A DNA stretch of 5,530 bases from Xanthobacteraceae bacterium (GTDB taxonomy: Bacteria > Pseudomonadota > Alphaproteobacteria > Rhizobiales > Xanthobacteraceae). Below are positions 1 through 5,530 of the stretch, piece by piece. The translations under genes and the position numbers were made by a program. The stretch lies in the NCBI GenBank assembly GCA_030040825.1, contig JASHSY010000326.1:1-5530 (forward strand). Reading direction: 5' to 3'. The notes under the pieces were generated by a model. That model worked only from the letters and a program-made list of their open reading frames with translations. It was not told the DNA's origin and did no database searches. The stretch's first letter is position 1, and every line of letters starts with the position of its first letter.

Positions 1-1222
1 CGTCGGCTGGAATGAGATTGCGCCGCCTGACTTCCGCACGATCGAGGCCAAGCATGCGCGCGGCTTCGTCGGCGAGCCGCTCCAGCACGTAGCAGGCTTC
101 CGGCCGGCCGGCTCCGCGATAGGCGTCGGTCGGCAAGGTATTGGTGAACACGCCGGTTGAAGAAACTGCGATTGCCGGCGTGCGGTAGACGCCGGCCAGC
201 AGCGCCGAATAGATCGCGCTCGGTATGGCGGCGCCGAAGGTCGAGATATAGGCGCCGAGATTGGCGATGGTGTCGACACGCAGCGCCAGGAAATGTCCGT
301 CGGCGTCGAGCGCCAGCTCGGCATGAGTCTGGTGGTCGCGGCCCTGATTGTCCGACGCGAAACATTCGCTGCGCGTAGCGATCCATTTCACCGGCCGCCG
401 CAGTCGTCGCGCCACCCAGGCGACGATGGTCTCCTCGGGATAATGCTTGCCCTTGTAGCCGAAGCCGCCGCCGACGTCGGGCGCAACAAGCCTGACCGCG
501 CTTTGCGGCAGGTTCAATTGTTCGCTGACCGTGCGGCGGATCAGGTGCGGCACCTGTGTGGCGCAATAAAGCGTCAGCTTTTCCGCCGTACTGCCGTCGG
601 CGACAATTGCGCGGGGCTCAATCGCGGCGCCGATCAGGCGATTGTTCACCAGATCGAGCCGCACCACATGCGGTGCGCCGGCGAACGCCCTGCGGACGGC
701 CGCTTCATCGCCGCGGGAAAAACGGAAACAGACATTTCCAGGCACGGCTTGGTGCAACAGCGGCGCATCGTGGCGCATTGCGGCCTTGGCATCGACCACC
801 GCCGGCAGCGCTTCATAATCCACCTGCACGAGATCGGCCGCATCGCGCGCCGCAGCTGCACTTTCGGCGATGACTGCGGCTACTGCCTCGCCGATATGGC
901 GGACCGTACCCCGTGCCAGCGCATAGCGCGGCGGCTCGGCCATTGGGCTGCCGTCTGCCGATTTGATCGCCCACAGCGGGGCCATCGGACCAACGCCATC
1001 CGCCGCCATGTCGGCGCCGGTGAGCACGGCGACGACGCCGGGATGAGTGACCGCCGGCGCGGCGTTGATCCGCGCGATGCGGGCGTGCGCATGCGGGGAA
1101 CGAACCAGCGCGCAATGCAACTCGCCCGGCAGCACGATATCGGCGACGAATTGGCCGTGCCCGCGCAGGAACTTGTCGTCCTCGACGCGGCGAACCGGCG
1201 CGCCGATGCCTTCGTGCGCCAA
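1..1222 (-). CDS. Molybdenum hydroxylase large (MoCo-binding) subunit, xanthine dehydrogenase/CoxL-like, 3' part beyond window
   Basis: The visible part is about 407 residues of a family normally about 750-800 long; the C-terminal half lies past the left edge. The N-terminus has the family opening IGAPVRRVEDDKFLRGHG (residues 6-23), followed by an aldehyde oxidase/xanthine dehydrogenase a/b hammerhead domain to about residue 140. The first molybdopterin-binding domain starts near residue 165. It shows NNRLIGAAIEPRA (193-205), the glycine loop DVGGGFGYKG (249-258) and AYRGAGRPEA (367-376). These enzymes hydroxylate (hetero)aromatic rings or aldehydes with water-derived oxygen, using a Mo-cytosine-dinucleotide cofactor plus FAD and 2Fe-2S subunits. 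The AYRGAGR loop differs from the AYRCSFR loop of true CO dehydrogenase, so CO oxidation is unlikely. The chosen start is TTG at 1222, 14 nt after the cupin stop, because no ATG or GTG fits the conserved N-terminus. The family call is firm; the substrate is unknown. Genes for the FAD and Fe-S subunits are expected nearby but are not in view. Confidence 0.92.
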   Translation of the reverse strand, partial: MAHEGIGAPVRRVEDDKFLRGHGQFVADIVLPGELHCALVRSPHAHARIARINAAPAVTHPGVVAVLTGADMAADGVGPMAPLWAIKSADGSPMAEPPRYALARGTVRHIGEAVAAVIAESAAAARDAADLVQVDYEALPAVVDAKAAMRHDAPLLHQAVPGNVCFRFSRGDEAAVRRAFAGAPHVVRLDLVNNRLIGAAIEPRAIVADGSTAEKLTLYCATQVPHLIRRTVSEQLNLPQSAVRLVAPDVGGGFGYKGKHYPEETIVAWVARRLRRPVKWIATRSECFASDNQGRDHQTHAELALDADGHFLALRVDTIANLGAYISTFGAAIPSAIYSALLAGVYRTPAIAVSSTGVFTNTLPTDAYRGAGRPEACYVLERLADEAARMLGLDRAEVRRRNLIPAD

Positions 1223-1236
1223 TGGCGGGCGTGGAT

Positions 1237-2265
1237 TTATTGGTATTCCTCGCGGAACAGATCGAGACGTTCGAACGCGCTTCGGTCCGAGACGATAAAG
1301 AGATCGGCGTCGCCGCCGCTCGCGGTATGGCCGGCGAAATTCCAATGCGGAATCGAGAACACGTCGTTCTGCGTCCAGCGGAAGGTGTGCTCGCCGACCG
1401 TCGATTCGCCGCTGCCGGAAACCACCAGACAGATCATGTTACAGGTCACCCGCCTGTGCCGCGTCGCCTTGCCGCTCGGCAGTCGCATTGCATAGCAATC
1501 GAGCGCCGGCATCACCGCGCCGCCGGTTGCAGGATTGGTGTAGCGGAGCGTGCGCGCGCCGTCCGGACCGATCGGCAACGCAGACAACAGCCGCCGACTC
1601 GCTTCACCGGAATAATGATATTTCGGCGAATGCGCCGGCGCAGGCTCCGCATCAGCGCCAATCATGCCGGATTCCGCCCACAGCTTTTCCTCGCCATCGT
1701 CGACTTGCCAAAACTGATTGGACGACGGATCGCCCGGCTCGAAAAAATTTGCGTCGAGCGTGCGGATCAGCGGAATGTTGGCGGCGTCGAACCAGACGAT
1801 GCGGCGGTCGCTCTCGTTGATGTGACCGTGCCAGCACATCGGCGGCGTCAGGATCAGATCACCATCGTGCATCTCACAGCGCCGGCCGTTGACGATGGTG
1901 GCGGCGCCCGCGGCGCGGGTAGCGAAGCGGATCGCCGCGAAAGTATGCCGGTGCGGGCGCGCGCGGTCGCCCGGATCGAGCACCGTAAAGGCGCCGATCA
2001 GATTTGACGTCGTCACCGTCTCACCGCCGAACGCCGGATTGACCAGAATCAGCGCCCGCCGCTCCACATCGTTGATCGGCACTTCCGAAACGGCCCGTTC
2101 GGTGAACCGCTCGATGTCGCGCCAGCGCCAAAGAAACGGCGGATCGGCGGCCTGCGGTTTGACTGGCGTAATGGTACGGAAGCGGTCCCACAAAGGATGC
2201 AGGTTGGCTGCTTCCAGTTGCGCAACAAAATCGCTTTGCTTGGCCGCCGGCGCAGCAATGACCAT
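1237..2265 (-). CDS. Gentisate/salicylate 1,2-dioxygenase-family bicupin ring-cleaving dioxygenase
   Basis: This 342-residue protein matches the usual family length of about 340-370. Members are cytosolic Fe(II) enzymes that open the ring of gentisate, salicylate, 1-hydroxy-2-naphthoate or similar hydroxy-acids with O2. Family landmarks are LWRWRDI (45-51), ERRALILVNP (68-77), the N-terminal cupin with PHRHTFAAIRF (104-114) and GDLILTPPMCWHGH (135-148), RYTNPATGGAVMP (241-253) and a C-terminal LFREEYQ. H105, H107 and H146 are the predicted iron ligands. R69, R113, H148 and D160 fall where known family members have active-site residues. The C-terminal cupin (about 255-330) lacks a clear HxH set, as is usual for the one-iron bicupins. 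Around 89-98 (LIGAFTVLDP) the usual W/Y and Q are replaced by I90 and T94, so the substrate may not be plain gentisate. The ATG start is backed by an AAGGGA ribosome site 7 nt upstream. The gene sits between the importer and the Mo-hydroxylase. Confidence 0.88.
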   Translation of the reverse strand: MVIAAPAAKQSDFVAQLEAANLHPLWDRFRTITPVKPQAADPPFLWRWRDIERFTERAVSEVPINDVERRALILVNPAFGGETVTTSNLIGAFTVLDPGDRARPHRHTFAAIRFATRAAGAATIVNGRRCEMHDGDLILTPPMCWHGHINESDRRIVWFDAANIPLIRTLDANFFEPGDPSSNQFWQVDDGEEKLWAESGMIGADAEPAPAHSPKYHYSGEASRRLLSALPIGPDGARTLRYTNPATGGAVMPALDCYAMRLPSGKATRHRRVTCNMICLVVSGSGESTVGEHTFRWTQNDVFSIPHWNFAGHTASGGDADLFIVSDRSAFERLDLFREEYQ

Positions 2266-2272
2266 TATAATG

Positions 2273-2278
2273 TCCCTT
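2273..2278 (-). promoter_or_regulatory. Ribosome binding site of the cupin dioxygenase gene
   Basis: AAGGGA lies 7 nt before the ATG at 2263-2265 and overlaps the TAA stop of the binding-protein gene (2277-2279). It supports the chosen start and suggests that translation of the two genes is coupled. Confidence 0.65.
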
Positions 2279-3212
2279 ACTGCTTCGGCAGCTTCTCGTC
2301 GATGTTGGTCTTGTCGACCAGGACGTGTTTAATGAAGACGCGCGGCTCGACCTTTTCGCCCTTCAGATAGGTTGCCAGCACATCGACCCCCAGCCGGCCC
2401 CATAGGAATGGGTTGAGCTCGACCGTCATGGCGAGTTTGCCGTCTTTGACCGCATGCAGCGCCGGCGGGACGCCGTTCATACCGGTGACGATGGTCTTGT
2501 CGCCACGGCCGGCGGCAATGACGGCCTGGGCGGCGCCGAGGGCAACGTCATCGTTAGCGCAATAGATCGCCTTGAGGTCCGGGTTGGCGACCAGCGCGTC
2601 CTCGGCCTGCTTCACGCCGCGCTCGCGGGTCAGCGGACCATCTGCCTTGAACGCAATCTGCACTTTTGGATATTTTGCCATCACCTCGACGTAGCCGTCG
2701 GCAAGGTTGCGGAAGGTCGGCGCACCGCTCGGGCCTATCAGCATGGCGACCTTGCCTTCGCCGCCGATTGCCTTGGCCGTCCACGCGGCGATGTCGCGGC
2801 CGATCTGTTTTTCGTCCATCGCGACATGGATGGTCTGGTTCGGCGAAGTCGAGCCGCGAGCAATCGACACAATCGGAATATTGGCAGCCTTGGCGGCGTC
2901 GTAGGCGGCGTTGACGCCGACGGCGTCAATCGGCGAGATCAATATGCCTTTGACGCCGCGGGCAATGAGGTCCTGCACGCCGTTAATCTGCTTGACCTTG
3001 TCTTCGTTGGCGGAAACGGTGGCAACGTCCCAGCCAAGCTCGCCGGCGCGCGCACGGATGCCTTTGAGCATCACGATGTAGAAGGGATTGTCATCCTGCG
3101 CGAGCGAAACGCCGATGGTGATTTTTTGGTCCGCGGGCGCAGGCGCGGAACCAACGGCGAGCGTAGTTGCCAATGCGGCAAGCGCGTAGATGGCCGGGCG
3201 AAGCTTCAACAT
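2277..3212 (-). CDS. Periplasmic substrate-binding protein of a CUT2 (RbsB-like) ABC importer
   Basis: This 311-residue type-I periplasmic binding protein (Peripla_BP_4 fold) should capture the ligand outside the inner membrane and deliver it to the adjacent permease. Residues 1-27 form a signal peptide: basic MLKLR, then a hydrophobic Ala/Leu stretch, with probable cleavage after APA (25-27). The mature part opens with KITIGVSLAQDDNPFY (30-45). It continues with QDLIARGVKGILISPID (80-96), ANIPIVSIARG (110-120), AIYCANDDVALGAAQA (215-230) and IVTGMNGVPPALHAVKDGKL (241-260), all in RbsB order. Compared with E. coli RbsB, DR in the hinge loop is AR (118-119), FD is MN (245-246), and the Gln near the third pocket loop appears as Leu (267). 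The ligand is therefore probably not ribose. A strong ribosome site, GGGGAGGA, precedes the ATG. No lipobox cysteine is seen in the signal peptide. Family is certain; ligand is unknown. Confidence 0.93.
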   Translation of the reverse strand: MLKLRPAIYALAALATTLAVGSAPAPADQKITIGVSLAQDDNPFYIVMLKGIRARAGELGWDVATVSANEDKVKQINGVQDLIARGVKGILISPIDAVGVNAAYDAAKAANIPIVSIARGSTSPNQTIHVAMDEKQIGRDIAAWTAKAIGGEGKVAMLIGPSGAPTFRNLADGYVEVMAKYPKVQIAFKADGPLTRERGVKQAEDALVANPDLKAIYCANDDVALGAAQAVIAAGRGDKTIVTGMNGVPPALHAVKDGKLAMTVELNPFLWGRLGVDVLATYLKGEKVEPRVFIKHVLVDKTNIDEKLPKQ

Positions 3213-3218
3213 GGCAAG

Positions 3219-3226
3219 TCCTCCCC
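3219..3226 (-). promoter_or_regulatory. Strong ribosome binding site of the substrate-binding protein gene
   Basis: GGGGAGGA ends 6 nt before the ATG at 3210-3212 and lies in the 15-nt gap after the permease stop (TAG, 3228-3230). It is the strongest Shine-Dalgarno match in the window. This fits the common need for more binding protein than membrane components. No hairpin or promoter is evident in this short gap. Confidence 0.75.
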
Positions 3227-3227
3227 T

Positions 3228-4172
3228 CTATGAACGCGAGCGTAGCCGATCTGCCGCAGCCGCGGCAATAATCACCGCTCCGATCGCCACCCGCTGCCAA
3301 TAAGAGTCGACGTTAAGCAGATTAAGACCATTGCCGAGGACGACCATGATGAAAACGCCGATAATGCTTTTGTAGAGGCTACCTTCGCCGCCATGCAGGC
3401 TCGCGCCGCCGAGCACCACGGCGGCAATTGCCGTGAGTTCGTAGAATTCGCCGGCGGTCGGCTGACCGGATTGCAAGCGGGCGGTCAGCATGACCCCCGC
3501 CAGGCCGGCCAGCGCCCCGCACCATACATAGGTCGAGGCAATAATCCGCTCGACCGGGATGCCTGACAAAAACGCCGCTTCGCGATTGCCGCCGGTGGCG
3601 TAGATGCGCCGGCCGTAGGGCGTCGCCGCCATCACCCATGAGAGGACGATCACCAAAATCGCGGGCACCCAAACCAAATAGTGAATGCCGAGGAAGCGCC
3701 TGGCGCCGAATGCGAGGAACGCCGACGGCAGTTGATCGTCGCCGACCGGTGCGCCGCCGGTGACGAGGTACACGACGCCGCGCACCAGCACCATGGTGCC
3801 GAGCGTGGTGATAAAGGGATTGATGCCGAGGTTGGCGACAATGACGCCGTTAACAACTCCGACTAAGCCGCCGGTAGCAATGCCGGCTAGCACGCCAGCG
3901 ACCAGACCGAACTGCGGCATGGTCATGGCCGCGATGCTGCCGGCAAGCGCAACCGTCGAGCCGACCGACAGATCGAAGCCGCCGCCGATGATCACAAACG
4001 TCATCCCGATGGCGATCACAGCCATGATCGACGATTGCACCAGTATGTTGGTGATATTGAGCGGCGACAGGAAGCGGCCGGTCAGCAGGCTCATCGCAAT
4101 ACAAAGCAGGAGAAGCGCGATCAAAGCGCCCTGACCGAAAAGATTGATGCGTTTGAGCGACGGCATGGTCAC
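3228..4172 (-). CDS. CUT2 (RbsC-like) ABC importer inner-membrane permease
   Basis: This 314-residue, very hydrophobic protein has about 8-10 membrane segments by eye (around 14-31, 41-62, 66-86, 89-112, 117-137, 165-185, 210-232, 244-260, 266-288, 292-308). It forms the transmembrane channel, probably as a homodimer. BPD_transp_2 hallmarks are GGGFDLSVGS (63-72), NPFITTLGTM (118-127), the cytoplasmic ATPase-contact loop YATGGNREAAFLSGI (191-205), ELTAIAAVVLGGASLHGGEG (245-264) and NGLNLLNVDSYWQ (281-293). Length matches RbsC-type permeases (about 310-340), and nothing looks truncated. The start is GTG at 4172, whose GTGA overlaps the ATPase stop. An ATG two codons later (4166) with GGCGGG 5 nt upstream is an equally reasonable start. 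The gene lies between its ATPase and its binding protein in the usual CUT2 arrangement. The permease sequence does not reveal the substrate. Confidence 0.95.
   Translation of the reverse strand: MTMPSLKRINLFGQGALIALLLLCIAMSLLTGRFLSPLNITNILVQSSIMAVIAIGMTFVIIGGGFDLSVGSTVALAGSIAAMTMPQFGLVAGVLAGIATGGLVGVVNGVIVANLGINPFITTLGTMVLVRGVVYLVTGGAPVGDDQLPSAFLAFGARRFLGIHYLVWVPAILVIVLSWVMAATPYGRRIYATGGNREAAFLSGIPVERIIASTYVWCGALAGLAGVMLTARLQSGQPTAGEFYELTAIAAVVLGGASLHGGEGSLYKSIIGVFIMVVLGNGLNLLNVDSYWQRVAIGAVIIAAAAADRLRSRS
4169..4172 (-). other. GTGA stop/start overlap between ATPase and permease genes
   Basis: The permease GTG start (4170-4172) overlaps the ATPase TGA stop (4169-4171). A 4-nt overlap of this kind normally means translational coupling, which would keep the two membrane-complex subunits in step. 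If the ATG at 4166 is the true permease start, the genes would instead be separated by 2 nt and coupling would still be likely. Confidence 0.7.
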
Positions 4173-5530
4173 CCGCCGATCGCCGCATGCAACCGCTTCT
4201 CGTCGAAACCTTCGGGCCGTTGCAAGCGATCGGTGATGCGCCCCTGATGCAGGGCGAGGATGCCGCCGCAGATGAGCGCAAGCTCGGCCAAATCGCTCGA
4301 ACGGACCAGAACGCCGCCGCCGCGCTTGGCGAAGTCGCCGATCAAGGCATGGATCTGCGCCTTGGCCGCCACGTCGATGCCCTGCGTCGGCTCATCGAGC
4401 AAAAGCACCTCAACGTCGCGGGCGAGCCACTTGGCGAGAATGACCTTCTGCTGGTTGCCGCCCGATAACGCCGACGCCCGCGCGTGCATCTGCCGGGGGC
4501 GGATGTCGAGCAAGTCCATCAGTTCCCGCACCAGCCGGTCCCCTTTGCCGCGGTCGAGCCGCCCGCTGCGCGCCAGCCGGTCGAGGCTCGGCAGCAGAAT
4601 GTTGTCGCGCACCGACATATTCATGATGAGCCCCAACCGGCGCTCATCGGGCACGAAACCGATGCCGGCGTCGACCGCCGCCGCCGGGCCGGCAATCCGG
4701 CGCGGCCTGCCGGCGCGGCGGATGTCGACCGTTTCCTCGCCGATACCGAACAGCCGCCGCAGCACCGCGCTTGCACCGCTGCCGAGCAGGCCCGCGAGGC
4801 CGATCACCTCATGCGCACGCAGCCGGATCGCGTCCGGCCGGTCGGTCACATCCTCCAGCAGCATCGCGCCGGGCGCCGATACGCCGCTCTCGATTGGCGT
4901 GCTCGCACGGCCGGTCATCGCCTCGACCAGATCGGCAACCTTGAATGCGCCGCGCCGGCTCGTTGCCGCGACGCGCCCGTCCCGCAACACGGTGCAGCGG
5001 TCGGCGAGCGCCACCACTTCGTCGAGCCGGTGCGACACGTAGATGATCGCTGTCCCCTGGCTCTTCATGCGCGCAAGCACCGCGAACAGCCGTTCGATCT
5101 CGCGCGCCTCCAGCGCCGCGGTCGGCTCATCGAGGATCAGTACGCGGCAGCGCCGCCGCAGCGCCTTGGCGATGGCGACGAGCTGACGCTCGGCAAAGCT
5201 CAGCCGATCGACGCGCAGCCGCGGATCGGGGGCGAAGTCGAGCTCCGCCAGCCGTTCCTTCGTTTCATTGCGCATGCGCGCCCGATCGATAATCGGAAAG
5301 TCGAGCACGCGCCGGAGCGGCGGATCGCCGAGCATCAGATTCTCAGCAACCGACAGCGCCGGCACCAGCCGCAATTCCTGCGGGATGCTGACGATGCCGG
5401 CGGCAATGGCGTCGCGCGGGCCGCCGAATTGGCGCAGCCGGCCATCGATTGCGATCGCACCGCGATCCGGCCGATGCACGCCGGCGATGATGCGAACAAG
5501 CGTCGATTTGCCGGCACCGTTCTCGCCGAC
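4169..5530 (-). CDS. CUT2 (RbsA-like) ABC importer ATPase with two nucleotide-binding domains, 5' end missing
   Basis: The reading frame is open to the right edge, giving 453 visible residues; about 35-40 N-terminal residues are probably missing from a family length near 500. It is the cytoplasmic motor of the importer. Domain 1 begins inside Walker A, GENGAGKST (2-10), then shows the Q-loop IPQELRLVP (Gln51), a variant signature LSFAERQ (110-116), Walker B CRVLILDEPT (128-137) and the switch His of YVSHRLDEV (His167). Domain 2 has a degenerate Walker A, GLLGSGAS (247-254), with Ala where the catalytic Lys should be. It also has FVPDERRLGL (292-301), a full signature LSGGNQQKVILAKWLA (355-370) and Walker B VEVLLLDEPTQGIDV (373-387). 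Its switch His is replaced by Ser (VRSSDLAEL). The tandem layout with one weakened site is typical of RbsA/MglA-type proteins. Substrate assignment depends on the binding protein, not on this subunit. Confidence 0.95.
   Translation of the reverse strand, partial: VGENGAGKSTLVRIIAGVHRPDRGAIAIDGRLRQFGGPRDAIAAGIVSIPQELRLVPALSVAENLMLGDPPLRRVLDFPIIDRARMRNETKERLAELDFAPDPRLRVDRLSFAERQLVAIAKALRRRCRVLILDEPTAALEAREIERLFAVLARMKSQGTAIIYVSHRLDEVVALADRCTVLRDGRVAATSRRGAFKVADLVEAMTGRASTPIESGVSAPGAMLLEDVTDRPDAIRLRAHEVIGLAGLLGSGASAVLRRLFGIGEETVDIRRAGRPRRIAGPAAAVDAGIGFVPDERRLGLIMNMSVRDNILLPSLDRLARSGRLDRGKGDRLVRELMDLLDIRPRQMHARASALSGGNQQKVILAKWLARDVEVLLLDEPTQGIDVAAKAQIHALIGDFAKRGGGVLVRSSDLAELALICGGILALHQGRITDRLQRPEGFDEKRLHAAIGG

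Larger units (their letters stand above)
1..5530 (-). other. Probable single operon: CUT2 importer, ring-cleaving dioxygenase, Mo-hydroxylase
   Basis: All five genes point the same way with junctions of -4, 15, 11 and 14 nt. No internal stretch is long enough for a clear promoter, and no terminator-like hairpin followed by T residues was seen at the junctions. The promoter, any regulator and the remaining Mo-hydroxylase subunits must lie outside the window. The order suggests import first, then oxidation of the imported compound. Co-transcription is inferred from spacing only. Confidence 0.75.

Noticed and set aside
101..115. GC-rich run of CCGG repeats resembling a hairpin
   Set aside because: It is inside the Mo-hydroxylase coding frame (the Gly-Arg-Pro region) and is explained by codon choice. 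It has no T-run and no intergenic position.
1..1222. Carbon monoxide dehydrogenase large subunit (coxL)
   Set aside because: The diagnostic AYRCSFR loop is absent; AYRGAGR is present, as in other Mo-hydroxylases.
293..1495. A 400-codon open frame on the plus strand
   Set aside because: It lies antisense to the Mo-hydroxylase and the cupin 3' end, has Arg/His-rich low-complexity content with no family motif, and spans two clearly real genes. It is a by-product of GC-rich codon use.
1222..2007. A 261-codon open frame on the plus strand
   Set aside because: It is antisense to the cupin, which has its iron ligands and family motifs in the minus frame. No ribosome site or recognisable domain supports the plus-strand frame.
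2454..3233. A 259-codon open frame on the plus strand
   Set aside because: It mirrors the binding-protein gene, whose signal peptide, motifs and ribosome site are unmistakable. The plus-strand product resembles no known family.
2277..5530. Naming the transporter rbsACB (ribose)
   Set aside because: The subunits match the family, but the binding-protein pocket differs from RbsB at key ribose contacts and no ribokinase or other sugar gene is present. A ribose symbol would mislead.

Overview
The window is GC-rich throughout, and all five genes read on the minus strand. Gene content, dense packing and protein style suggest an alphaproteobacterium, perhaps of the Bradyrhizobium/Rhodopseudomonas/Xanthobacteraceae type. 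That placement is an inference from style, with no marker gene to confirm it. No RNA gene, mobile element, CRISPR array or sizeable non-coding region was seen.

In transcription order (right to left) the genes are: (1) the ATPase of a CUT2/ribose-type ABC importer, with its 5' end cut off at the right edge (4169-5530); (2) the membrane permease (3228-4172), overlapping the ATPase by 4 nt; (3) a periplasmic substrate-binding protein with a signal peptide (2277-3212); (4) a bicupin ring-cleaving dioxygenase of the gentisate/salicylate 1,2-dioxygenase family (1237-2265); (5) the first ~407 residues of a molybdenum-hydroxylase large subunit of the xanthine dehydrogenase/CoxL-like family (1-1222), cut off at the left edge. 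Gaps are -4, 15, 11 and 14 nt, so this looks like a single polycistronic operon that continues past both edges.

The likely logic is uptake followed by catabolism. A transporter from a family usually linked to sugars is joined to two enzymes typical of aromatic or N-heteroaromatic breakdown: a Mo-dependent hydroxylase and a non-haem Fe(II) ring-cleaving dioxygenase. The binding protein has lost several residues that hold ribose in RbsB, and the cupin keeps the iron ligands but differs at substrate-pocket positions. The best reading is an importer and degradation pathway for a hydroxylated (hetero)aromatic acid or related compound. The actual substrate cannot be read from the sequence.
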